Part shown: positions 1-6,853 of the stretch, piece after piece
Layout of the letters: every line of letters begins with the position of its first letter
Numbering within the stretch: position 1 is the stretch's first letter
From: Cephalothrix spiralis
Lineage: Eukaryota > Nemertea > Palaeonemertea > Archinemertea > Cephalotrichidae
Assembly: GCA_032353305.1 (NCBI GenBank)
Contig: JAUCNG010418911.1
Location: forward strand, 1 to 10,132
DNA: 10,132 bases
Direction of reading: 5' to 3'
Notes under the pieces: model-generated
Told to the model about the DNA's origin: nothing
The model's database searches: none
The model's input: only the letters and a program-made list of their open reading frames with translations
Position numbers and translations under genes: made by a program

Positions 1-720
1 AAAATAAAAATAGTTAGGTTAAGAGTATGATGTCTTGTGACATAAGAATATAAATGGTAAATACAAACTATATACATGTATACAGTAAAGTCTGAATCAT
101 AATACATGTAATGTCGTAAGCGAAATAAAAATAGGCATATATAATTTGAAATTAATACATATACTTTTTAAAAGATAAAAATCTAAATTAAAAAATAAAC
201 GCATCAACCTAATTTACAATACCCATCATTTATCTAATAATTACAGATGTAGGCCCCTATTCTTAATCGTTAATGTTAAAAAATAATTATCAGTAAAGAG
301 TATGATAAGATCAAAAAAGGTAATGACAAATAAAGGAACCATGTATATTACTATATTCATTAAAGAAAAAATATAAGTAATTGATATAGATACACTCTCT
401 CATGTTTATATATAAAACATTAAAATAATGTTTATAATATTATATAAAACATAATGTGTTGATTAATCGATAGATGTAAACACAATTTAAACAATTAAAA
501 CATGCATCATAAATATTATCCAATTGGTAATTTTTGAGATATGTATATTATTATAAAATTAAATTAAGAAATGAAATGCATACATAAATTTGAATCAGAA
601 ACGATATAACGCTTCTGTTTAAATATAATGAAGCAATAAAATGATGGGCTGGTTTAAGTATGGTATAAAATATAGTATTATCATAAATATGTAATTTTAA
701 AAGGTTTAGACTTTGATGAA
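1..720. other. AT-rich non-coding region downstream of the SGNH exon
   Basis: No reading frame of convincing quality was found on either strand. The stretch is low-complexity AT-rich DNA with short repeated words such as TATATAAAACAT (409-420 and 441-452) and one small perfect hairpin (listed separately). On the minus strand it would hold the 3' untranslated region of the SGNH gene. No AATAAA or ATTAAA polyadenylation hexamer was seen within about 150 bases of that stop codon. Confidence 0.6.
415..433. repeat. Small perfect hairpin
   Basis: AAACATTA (415-422) is followed by a 3-base AAA loop and then its exact reverse complement TAATGTTT (426-433). It lies in AT-rich DNA, where such stems arise easily by chance. 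No CTRR-like end follows it in the minus direction, so there is no reason to call it a Helitron 3' terminus. Confidence 0.35.
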
Positions 721-1308
721 CTATAAGAATAGACCTATGTTTTCAATAACATTGTTAACAAAACGTCGGTTTCCTAAGTCAGATAGGTGAACATTATCAT
801 AAAAATTTTCTCTATTAGAATTAATTATATTGTCATGTTTAATGATAAGTGTGTTATTTCTTTTGCAAAATATAGACGCAAATTTATTTATTTGCCGTCT
901 TGTGCTTTCCATTCCATTGAAATCAGGGGATGTTCTATATGAATGCCGAAATAAAATGGTACTAAATATTAACATCGTTTTTGGAAAACTTTTTTTTATG
1001 AGTTTAAATAATCTTTCGAACTCTATTTTAATATCTTGTAATGAATACTTACCTATGTCATTGCCTCCTGCGTGAATTACCAAAATATCTGGACATGCTG
1101 AAATGCCGTTAAAAATAGATTTTATGTATGATTCTATTTGAAATAATTTTAAGCCTCCAGAACCATCCCATTGAACATTAAATTTATCATGTGTCAAAAC
1201 ATTTTGTTCAGAATATGGTGAAATATCTTTTGATTTTAATTTTTGTTCATAACACCCGGCATTTCTTATAATGGAGCTGCCAATTATTTTTACCAGTGGT
1301 TTAAGAAT
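721..1308 (-). CDS. SGNH/GDSL-family hydrolase domain, 3'-terminal exon (5' exons missing)
   Basis: The exon encodes 195 residues and ends in TAG. All SGNH signature blocks are visible. Block I is IIGSSIIR, with nucleophile Ser12 of the exon. Block II is a glycine-rich WDGSGG segment. Block III is HAGGND, with oxyanion Asn83. Block V is DNVHLS, with Asp171 and His174 completing the triad. No ATG precedes block I. Instead the frame begins directly after a good minus-strand acceptor (TTTTTCAG at 1309-1316), so this is an internal or terminal exon spliced to an unseen upstream exon. SGNH enzymes are esterases or lipases acting on small esters or acylated substrates; the substrate here cannot be inferred. 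Very similar single-exon SGNH cassettes are, from memory, recurrent and multicopy in aquatic animal genomes, often beside transposon-derived genes. The exon lies 211 bp downstream of the Helitron helicase stop on the same strand, so it may be a module of that element, a captured exon, or the exon of a host gene interrupted by the element. The domain call is firm; the gene context is uncertain. Confidence 0.82.
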   Translation of the reverse strand: MLKPLVKIIGSSIIRNAGCYEQKLKSKDISPYSEQNVLTHDKFNVQWDGSGGLKLFQIESYIKSIFNGISACPDILVIHAGGNDIGKYSLQDIKIEFERLFKLIKKSFPKTMLIFSTILFRHSYRTSPDFNGMESTRRQINKFASIFCKRNNTLIIKHDNIINSNRENFYDNVHLSDLGNRRFVNNVIENIGLFL

Positions 1309-1359
1309 CTGAAAAATATTTATTCTAACTTTATTTTAAGTTATAGTTTTAAACCACTG
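1294..1359. repeat. 11-bp inverted repeat straddling the SGNH splice acceptor
   Basis: CAGTGGTTTAA (1294-1304, inside the exon) and its exact reverse complement TTAAACCACTG (1349-1359, inside the intron) are 44 bases apart. In RNA they could pair and enclose the acceptor at 1309-1311. A stem this short may also be chance. Confidence 0.35.
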
Positions 1360-1519
1360 AATATGAGTTTCAGAATTTTTTTCAATAAGCAAATATATTA
1401 AGAATAGAAATAATGTAACATATCTCAAAATTTACACAATTAGATCATATTAATTTAACAGCAGTATATACTTTTCATGTATGCACTATGGTTAATTTTT
1501 ACGATTATAATAAAGAGGA
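1309..1519 (-). other. Spacer between helicase stop and SGNH exon, with splice acceptor and possible poly(A) signals
   Basis: On the minus strand this stretch follows the helicase stop codon. It holds two AATAAA hexamers (1330-1335 and 1319-1324, read as TTTATT on the plus strand), a perfect 10-bp palindrome AGTATATACT (1463-1472), and a pyrimidine-rich tract ending in CAG at 1309-1311 that fits the acceptor of the SGNH exon. The hexamers lie about 190 bases past the helicase stop and could end its transcript. They could also be chance in AT-rich DNA. Confidence 0.4.
1477..1491 (+). repeat. Left copy of a 15-bp inverted pair flanking the Helitron replicase gene
   Basis: ATGTATGCACTATGG occurs here on the plus strand and again, exactly, on the minus strand at 6825-6811. 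This copy lies 28 bases beyond the helicase stop codon. The partner covers the replicase start codon. Helentron/Helitron2-type elements are known to carry subterminal inverted repeats, so the pair could mark the outer parts of the element, but the boundaries are not proven. Confidence 0.5.
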
Positions 1520-1915
1520 TCATTGTTCATGATAATAAGCTAAAACTTTGGGGCAGGGTTTAAAACCTACTGAATCGGTATGTAAATCAATTAGACACAA
1601 TCCATCGATGGATGTTACTCGTGATAAAGCGACATAAGCCATTGCAGTTTGAAACATTTTTTTCCCTAAATATATAACTGCGTTTTTTAGAGTACAACCT
1701 TGTAATTTGTGGATTGTGGATGCATAGCATAAACGAAATGGGAACTGTTTTCGTGATATCAATTTAGTGGATTTACCGGCAAATTCAACTGTTATTGGTT
1801 CAATATGTACAGAATCTTCAAATTCCTTTTCGGAACATCTATACGATCTACCAACTGAATCTTTATGAAATTTTACGTAAACAGATGTATAACTTTGGGA
1901 AATGGTGTTATAATT
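1520..1915 (-). pseudogene. C-terminal segment of the Pif1-type Helitron helicase, in a shifted frame
   Basis: This frame continues the preceding helicase reading frame after a one-base frame change at about 1911-1918 and runs to TGA at 1520. It encodes about 131 residues and carries the last superfamily 1B motifs: motif V (STIHKLQGCTL, coding bases about 1720-1688) and motif VI (YVALSRVTS, about 1636-1610). Both are needed to couple ATP hydrolysis to strand separation. The frame has an in-frame TAG just upstream of 1918, no ATG of its own at the start, and picks up straight after the NGARGK motif of the previous frame, where the helicase fold would continue. It is therefore the broken tail of the same gene, not a separate one. 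The simplest explanation is one extra A in the AAA at 1914-1916. Confidence 0.88.
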
Positions 1916-4415
1916 TATCTATGATTTTTCCACGTGCGCCATTAACTAGGCCATCTGAAACGTCTATGTTCCGTAGTAAAATGATCTCACATCCTACTGC
2001 TATTTTCAGTTCAGTATGCAATCCAGCGCAGTCTCGTGTATTAATTGGTATATCTGTATTGGGGACTGAACTCATTTCAGATAAAGAATACCTATCCACC
2101 GCTCGCACTTTAACTTGATCTGTACAAAATTTATCTAGTGCCATGTTATTATATGTTTCGCACTGATCCAATGTAGGAAATATTCTTATTGCATTACGAA
2201 ATGATGGGCTATTTGCTTTGTCAATAGATAGTTTAGATTGTAAAATTTGATAATCTTCTTTAGTTTGAGTACCATTTCTTATTCTGTTCAAAAGGTCTAC
2301 AAAATGTCTATCATTGCCTTGCCTAACATTTTCAGTTAATGTATGGTTTTTGAATAGAGTCCATAGATTCAAAGGACAATCGTGGATATCTTCGAATATG
2401 TATTTAGCACACACTGGTCTTAACTGAAAAAAGTCACCGAAACATATAATAGATATATTTCCGAAGTATACGTCAGAGCTACTATTTTTAATCTCATTCA
2501 AACGATGATGAATGTGTAATAGCATCTGGGCCGATACCATGCTTATCTCATCAATTATGAGGTATCTGACATTTTTCCATAATTGACGCATATCGTTTAC
2601 CTTTTCATTTGACAGTGGTTTGTATTCAAAAAAACCTTTATGTTGAACAGGTAAACTGAGAGCATGGTGCAAAGTTTGCCCGCCCACCCCATATGCTGCT
2701 ACACCGGTTGGGGCTGCTACTACACTGGTTTGTAAACCTAAACTTGATTGTTGTATGAACTGAACAACGCTCCTAAGTAGATAGGATTTTCCACATCCTG
2801 CACCACCCGATACGAACATATGTAGGGGAGTATTATCATTTTTTGTGGTAGCTAGATTTCGGTGCTTTGCAATTATATCAAATATAGTACGTTGTTCGTT
2901 GTTCAATGTAAATGTTTCATTTTGTAAATCAGGAATACTAAAAGTCGATTCATTGTTTGTTTCATTGTTTCCAATAGGAAATGATGAAAAGTCATCAACT
3001 GGAGTATCCAAATCTAAATGATTTTCATCTGAGTTCGGTGCTACAATTTCTGATACATGCTCTTGAAAAATTGGATTATTTTCCAAGTAATTTATGAAAT
3101 CATTTATCTGATCAATAATCTCCGAATTTGTTGCATGTATATGATTCTTTTGTTCATAAAATATTTCTAAGATGGATTTATTGTCAGGAAATAAAACACT
3201 TTCATTGAAAAAGGGAACATGTAGTAATAATAATTGATATAAGTAATCCTGTTCTTTTTCTGCTCTATTAATAAATGGATATTTTACACAAGCTTCCTTG
3301 GTTCGTTCAATGATAAATCCTTTATTGTCCAATAGTGCAATATCTCTTTTACCGTTCGATTTCTTCATATATGAATATTTGCTTGCGAAATTATACAGAG
3401 TTAGAGTGTTGAAATATGCTGTTTTAGGTCTAGCGCAGTAATAGTCGATTATATTATTCTCATAGTCATCATTGGATAAGCGATATTCGGCAGGTTTTAA
3501 CATTCGGACTCTGTCCTCTGGTTTGCAAGCTGGAACAAATACAAATGATCTAGAGCTACCTCTCAATGGTAATGAGCATAATCTAAATGTTGCTTCTTGC
3601 ACACTGACTTGACGATGACTTAATAGAATGTTTCCTACTTTCCTAAGTATGTTTTTATTTTGAGAGTTTTCAAGGGATTTCATACTTTCTTTTATTTTTT
3701 TATTTAAATCTCTGGATTCTGGTTTGCATAAATATGAAGTCACATATTGAGCTGCACCATATGCAGAACCTATCACTTGTATATCCATGTTCGCGTTCCA
3801 TAATTTAAGAATGACAGGATTATAAGGATTTATCATGAGCTCATTTGCATTTCTTTTAAGGTTATAAAAGCGGGCAGTTTTTAAAGGATTAATGTTCGGT
3901 CTTATACAAGTAGATTCCGATATAGGTTTGGGAAAATCAAATCGGCAACTTTTATCATACTTTTTGCATGTAGACGTATGTTTATGAGATTGTAAAGATT
4001 TAACTTGACAATTTAATTGATAATTTTTGGCTGGATCCGGAATTTGAACAGATACGTATTTATCGATAAAGTGTGGCATTTGAGCTCTACCATCAATAGT
4101 GTTTAAATCAGGCGTGTCAGTAACCCAAAGAAGACAGTGGATATGAGGACTGCCACGTAACTGAAACTCGACACGCCAAAAATAATTGGTAACTACTCCT
4201 AGAGGACCATTTTTGGCCATTATAACACCGTTCATAAACTTTTGCCATCTATGATTAAAATGTCGTGCGGCAAATACTGAATTTTCATTTAACAATTTCT
4301 GTTTAATTTCAAATGTACTATGCTTTATTTCATCGAGAGTAAGATTTGTACGATTTAAACGAATCAGTCCTAACCAAAAATCATTCCAATGTAAATCATT
4401 TGCTGAGAGTGTCAA
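1908..4415 (-). CDS. Helitron Rep nuclease (HUH/Y2) plus N-terminal part of Pif1 helicase, broken at both ends
   Basis: The frame is open for 835 codons. Its first codon is TTG and is not a real start, because it continues the previous frame across a T8 run (see 4412-4423). The first ~90 residues finish the Helitron_like_N domain (TLSANDLHW). The Rep metal-binding motif is SPHIHCLL, with His91 and His93. The two catalytic tyrosines fit AQYVTSYLCK, Tyr224 and Tyr228; the spacing of 4, and about 131 residues from HIH, match known Helitron transposases. After an acidic linker (about 455-500) comes the Pif1 helicase: Walker A GGAGCGKS (537-544), Walker B LIIDEISM (619-626), motif III CFGDFFQLRPV (658-668) and motif IV-like ENVRQ (695-699), reaching NGARGK (825-830). 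TAA follows five codons later, before motifs V and VI, which lie in the next frame. Rep nicks and rejoins single-stranded DNA through a phosphotyrosine link; Pif1 unwinds 5' to 3'. As it stands the helicase is truncated. Confidence 0.93.
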   Translation of the reverse strand: MTLSANDLHWNDFWLGLIRLNRTNLTLDEIKHSTFEIKQKLLNENSVFAARHFNHRWQKFMNGVIMAKNGPLGVVTNYFWRVEFQLRGSPHIHCLLWVTDTPDLNTIDGRAQMPHFIDKYVSVQIPDPAKNYQLNCQVKSLQSHKHTSTCKKYDKSCRFDFPKPISESTCIRPNINPLKTARFYNLKRNANELMINPYNPVILKLWNANMDIQVIGSAYGAAQYVTSYLCKPESRDLNKKIKESMKSLENSQNKNILRKVGNILLSHRQVSVQEATFRLCSLPLRGSSRSFVFVPACKPEDRVRMLKPAEYRLSNDDYENNIIDYYCARPKTAYFNTLTLYNFASKYSYMKKSNGKRDIALLDNKGFIIERTKEACVKYPFINRAEKEQDYLYQLLLLHVPFFNESVLFPDNKSILEIFYEQKNHIHATNSEIIDQINDFINYLENNPIFQEHVSEIVAPNSDENHLDLDTPVDDFSSFPIGNNETNNESTFSIPDLQNETFTLNNEQRTIFDIIAKHRNLATTKNDNTPLHMFVSGGAGCGKSYLLRSVVQFIQQSSLGLQTSVVAAPTGVAAYGVGGQTLHHALSLPVQHKGFFEYKPLSNEKVNDMRQLWKNVRYLIIDEISMVSAQMLLHIHHRLNEIKNSSSDVYFGNISIICFGDFFQLRPVCAKYIFEDIHDCPLNLWTLFKNHTLTENVRQGNDRHFVDLLNRIRNGTQTKEDYQILQSKLSIDKANSPSFRNAIRIFPTLDQCETYNNMALDKFCTDQVKVRAVDRYSLSEMSSVPNTDIPINTRDCAGLHTELKIAVGCEIILLRNIDVSDGLVNGARGKIIDKL

Positions 4416-4423
4416 AAAAAAGA
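4412..4423 (-). other. Frameshift site at a T8 run (possible -1 slippery sequence)
   Basis: In the coding strand the zero frame reads TCT TTT TTT TGA. The T TTT TTT heptamer (4421-4415) directly precedes the TGA stop (4414-4412). Slipping back one base gives TTG ACA CTC and continues into the Rep frame, exactly at the conserved Helitron stretch PSFF-LTLSAN. One missing T in the homopolymer (mutation or base-calling error), transcriptional slippage, or programmed -1 frameshifting on U UUU UUU would all explain it. The sequence alone cannot decide. Confidence 0.85.
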
Positions 4424-6814
4424 GGGGACACCATCTTTCTTTATCATTGATAGTAAGTCCGATTTAGCTGCTGACCAATATGAAATCGTTCCACGAACTG
4501 ATTTCATGAACAACCATGATTTAGTATGATCACCCTGCTTTGATTTGCGCAATGCAATAGACAAAGAACTTTCCATTCTGTATTTCTCAACTAAGTTTAA
4601 AAGCCATAAAATATAATTAGTATCATTCCATCGAAAGTCATTACTCAATAACCTACATTGGGAGTATTCGAGTAGGGAACATTTGGCATTTGAACTATAA
4701 AATCCTGTACCATATGGATATAACCATGGAAAACAAAGGCCTTCGAGATTTAAAGTTTTAAAAATATTGATTGGGACAGACCTATTTTTCTTCCAATTGA
4801 AAATCTCAATTGGTTCATCTAAAGAATTAATAAAGTCCTGTACATTACAAAATCTATGTTGTATATTGGACGGTGCCAAAACAGTATCATTAAATTCAAT
4901 ATCTTCATCTAATGCTAATGACTGGTTAGAGGAGCTTAATAATTCATCTTCAGTTATTGATATGGTTTTATATAAAGGATTATTTAGCTTTAACCATTGT
5001 AAACAGTCGTATATTGCATCGTTATGTACAGGGAAATTAACTTTATTTCCAGTGCCATTATTTGAATTCAAAAGGAATATATTGCTGTCATTTACAGAAC
5101 GCGGTAATGAAAACGCAACATCATGCATATCAGATATGTAATGGATAGCTTGTCCTTTTAGAGCATTTTGACCATATGGCAAGGTCAATACTGACATAAA
5201 TGGATGTATTAGAGACACTAAACGTCTCTCCATGAAATTTAGTGAAACTAATTTTTCATGTAAATTTCCAGGATTTATGAATTTGAATGCATACGATGGA
5301 AATTTGTCCTTTTTTATTAAGTTGAAACATTTATGACATAAGAATTGAGAAAATCTATTAACTTCATTTTCTATTAAGACCCTTGTACTATTAGCATCAT
5401 ATATGCGAACTTGTGATTTGTACATTAATTTATTACATAATGTACATGGATATGAAGGGAAATCATCTAGAGCTTTTTCATATTTAGTATAACTTTCATC
5501 TGGTAGTTGCATAATTTCATCAATAAACTCTGGTTCAGTCATATGACAAGTATTTTTCTTTGCAAATTCATTTAATTTTTCATACTCATATTTAGTTATT
5601 AAATAATTTGGAAACATTGCTTTTATATCTTTAAAAGAAGAACGGTTGAGACACAATTGCTTTTTTATGTCATTTCGAATGTTATCAGTTAAATTATTGA
5701 GTTCAATTTTTTTACTCTGTTGTTTCATATAATCGAACTGTCCCTTTGATATCTCATGAGTACAAAATAGGTAAGATGCAGAACTATATGAAACATATTC
5801 GTGTTCTCTAATGTATTGAACGATTTCTAACCGCTTTAGTTTGTCTAACTTTTTCTTAACTTTATCGACTGAAGCAGAATTATTTACACTCGATTTATTA
5901 TCGCAACCTTTTTGCCTTTTAACTTCCGATGTATGAACTGGAGTTTTGACAGCATTTTTTTTGTTAAGCTCTGTTGCATCAGACGATGTTAATTTTCTTT
6001 TACTGCCCTTTGCGTTAATTTTGTAACATAAAAATTTCGGGTTCGACATATTTGTTACAGGTACATCAAAATGTTGAATGTTGTCATCATTAATATGGAC
6101 CCATTTATCTTCGTTTCTCAAATTAATAGTGTAATGACCTGCATTATCAACACCATGAAAATTGACTATCGCCTGTAGTTGATACTCCTTATCCTTTATT
6201 GTAATTACATCATTTACAACAAAGTCTGAATTGATAACGGATAACGAAAGATCGATCATGATTACATTAGGATTTGAAATGGGAATAGATTCCATTAGCA
6301 TTAAATTAGCATTGCAATTTTGGCAATCTTTTTCTATGTTTTTGTTACATAAAAATGTTGTATTTAGGGCATTCTGTACATTTTGAAATCGGTCTACAGG
6401 TATTAATAAAGTTTTGTAATTCTCTACTAATGTTACGTTATGATTGCAAGTCAGGCACGTCATTACCTTTTGTATAGATAAGGTTGTATGTAAGGTCAAT
6501 GAACGACCTTGTATATGATTATCACAAAAGTAGTCGAGAAAATAGTTCAAATATTCTACAAAATCGACTTGCCGACCATATGACATATTTGTAGTTTTAA
6601 AAGTTGATAACAGTTCTTTATGGAAAGCATTGGAATTGTGGCGAAATGAATTCTCGTTTTCAGTATTAATACAAATCTTTAATAATTGCAATAAATGGGA
6701 ATTCGTTGGGAGCTGATTTACTGAATTTTTCAAACAAAATTTAATGAATTGCATAAAGACATTATGATAGCAATTATTACTTAAGTTACACAAGGTCAAT
6801 ATTTTATCATCCAT
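4412..6814 (-). CDS. Helitron replicase N-terminal half with a fused ubiquitin-specific protease (USP) domain
   Basis: The frame is open for 800 codons. The ATG at 6814 has a strong start context (A at -3, G at +4) and an in-frame TGA just upstream. Residues ~8-266 form a compact, complete USP/C19 domain. The Cys box is NLSNNCYHN, with oxyanion Asn10 and nucleophile Cys15. The zinc-finger pairs are C120xxC123 and C164xxC167. The His box is AGHYT, with His227, followed by WVHINDD with Asn242 at the third triad position (Asn also serves in some USPs). A closing strand FLCYKI follows. Residues ~268-335 are a Lys-rich linker with possible nuclear localisation signals (KGSKRK, KKKLDKLKR). Residues ~455-570 match the Helitron-associated DUF6570 domain, with C457xxC460 and C493xxC496 and the MERRLVSLIHPFM / LPYGQNALKGQ block. 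From ~685 the Helitron_like_N domain begins (FPWLYPYGTG). It ends at FF-TGA inside that domain and resumes in the next frame. Its likely role is the N-terminal half of the transposase, with a deubiquitinase acting in cis or on host proteins; the target is inference. Confidence 0.93.
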   Translation of the reverse strand: MDDKILTLCNLSNNCYHNVFMQFIKFCLKNSVNQLPTNSHLLQLLKICINTENENSFRHNSNAFHKELLSTFKTTNMSYGRQVDFVEYLNYFLDYFCDNHIQGRSLTLHTTLSIQKVMTCLTCNHNVTLVENYKTLLIPVDRFQNVQNALNTTFLCNKNIEKDCQNCNANLMLMESIPISNPNVIMIDLSLSVINSDFVVNDVITIKDKEYQLQAIVNFHGVDNAGHYTINLRNEDKWVHINDDNIQHFDVPVTNMSNPKFLCYKINAKGSKRKLTSSDATELNKKNAVKTPVHTSEVKRQKGCDNKSSVNNSASVDKVKKKLDKLKRLEIVQYIREHEYVSYSSASYLFCTHEISKGQFDYMKQQSKKIELNNLTDNIRNDIKKQLCLNRSSFKDIKAMFPNYLITKYEYEKLNEFAKKNTCHMTEPEFIDEIMQLPDESYTKYEKALDDFPSYPCTLCNKLMYKSQVRIYDANSTRVLIENEVNRFSQFLCHKCFNLIKKDKFPSYAFKFINPGNLHEKLVSLNFMERRLVSLIHPFMSVLTLPYGQNALKGQAIHYISDMHDVAFSLPRSVNDSNIFLLNSNNGTGNKVNFPVHNDAIYDCLQWLKLNNPLYKTISITEDELLSSSNQSLALDEDIEFNDTVLAPSNIQHRFCNVQDFINSLDEPIEIFNWKKNRSVPINIFKTLNLEGLCFPWLYPYGTGFYSSNAKCSLLEYSQCRLLSNDFRWNDTNYILWLLNLVEKYRMESSLSIALRKSKQGDHTKSWLFMKSVRGTISYWSAAKSDLLSMIKKDGVPSFF

Positions 6815-6825
6815 AGTGCATACAT
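6811..6825 (-). repeat. Right copy of the 15-bp inverted pair, overlapping the replicase start codon
   Basis: On the minus strand this reads ATGTATGCACTATGG, identical to plus-strand 1477-1491. It includes the replicase start codon (ATG at 6814-6812). The identity stops at both edges, although a further run of three T residues is shared after one mismatch. It may be a subterminal inverted repeat of the transposon. Confidence 0.5.
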
Positions 6826-6853
6826 AAAATATTCAATTTTAATTATAATAGAA
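6815..6853 (-). other. 39-bp spacer between RPA-like stop and replicase ATG
   Basis: Only 39 bases separate the two minus-strand genes. An ATTAAA hexamer on the minus strand (6838-6843), a weaker poly(A) signal variant, lies about 10 bases after the RPA-like stop. No convincing splice acceptor is present. Either the two genes share a transcript, or the replicase promoter lies within the RPA-like gene. Confidence 0.4.

Larger units (their letters stand above)
1520..6814 (-). mobile_element. Helitron-like rolling-circle transposon, coding core
   Basis: Three consecutive minus-strand reading frames make one Helitron transposase: a USP protease domain, a DUF6570-like zinc domain, Helitron_like_N, the HUH/Y2 Rep nuclease and a Pif1 superfamily 1B helicase. 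The order Rep then helicase, the HIH metal motif and the paired tyrosines identify it as Helitron rather than a cellular Pif1. Coordinates cover the coding core only. True termini were not found: no convincing 5'-TC end, and no GC-rich hairpin followed by CTRR. The RPA-like gene upstream and the SGNH exon downstream may belong to the same element. Two single-base frame changes suggest a non-autonomous or decaying copy, unless the first is a programmed frameshift. Confidence 0.9.

Noticed and set aside
830-1075. Plus-strand frame opposite the SGNH exon
   Set aside because: It mirrors the SGNH coding strand and shows no domain of its own. The minus-strand frame has all catalytic blocks.
1909-1920. 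Intron explaining the helicase frame change
   Set aside because: No GT donor and AG acceptor pair is placed to remove a suitable length, and coding similarity runs straight through the junction. A one-base indel fits better.
1795-2118. Plus-strand frame opposite the helicase
   Set aside because: It is antisense to conserved Pif1 sequence and has no recognisable protein features.
4412-4415. Separate gene starting with TTG at 4415
   Set aside because: The frame begins in mid-domain of Helitron_like_N and continues the previous frame exactly, so the TTG is a frame-shift continuation, not a start codon.
4767-5141. Plus-strand frame opposite the replicase
   Set aside because: It is a shadow of the DUF6570/Helitron_like_N coding region.
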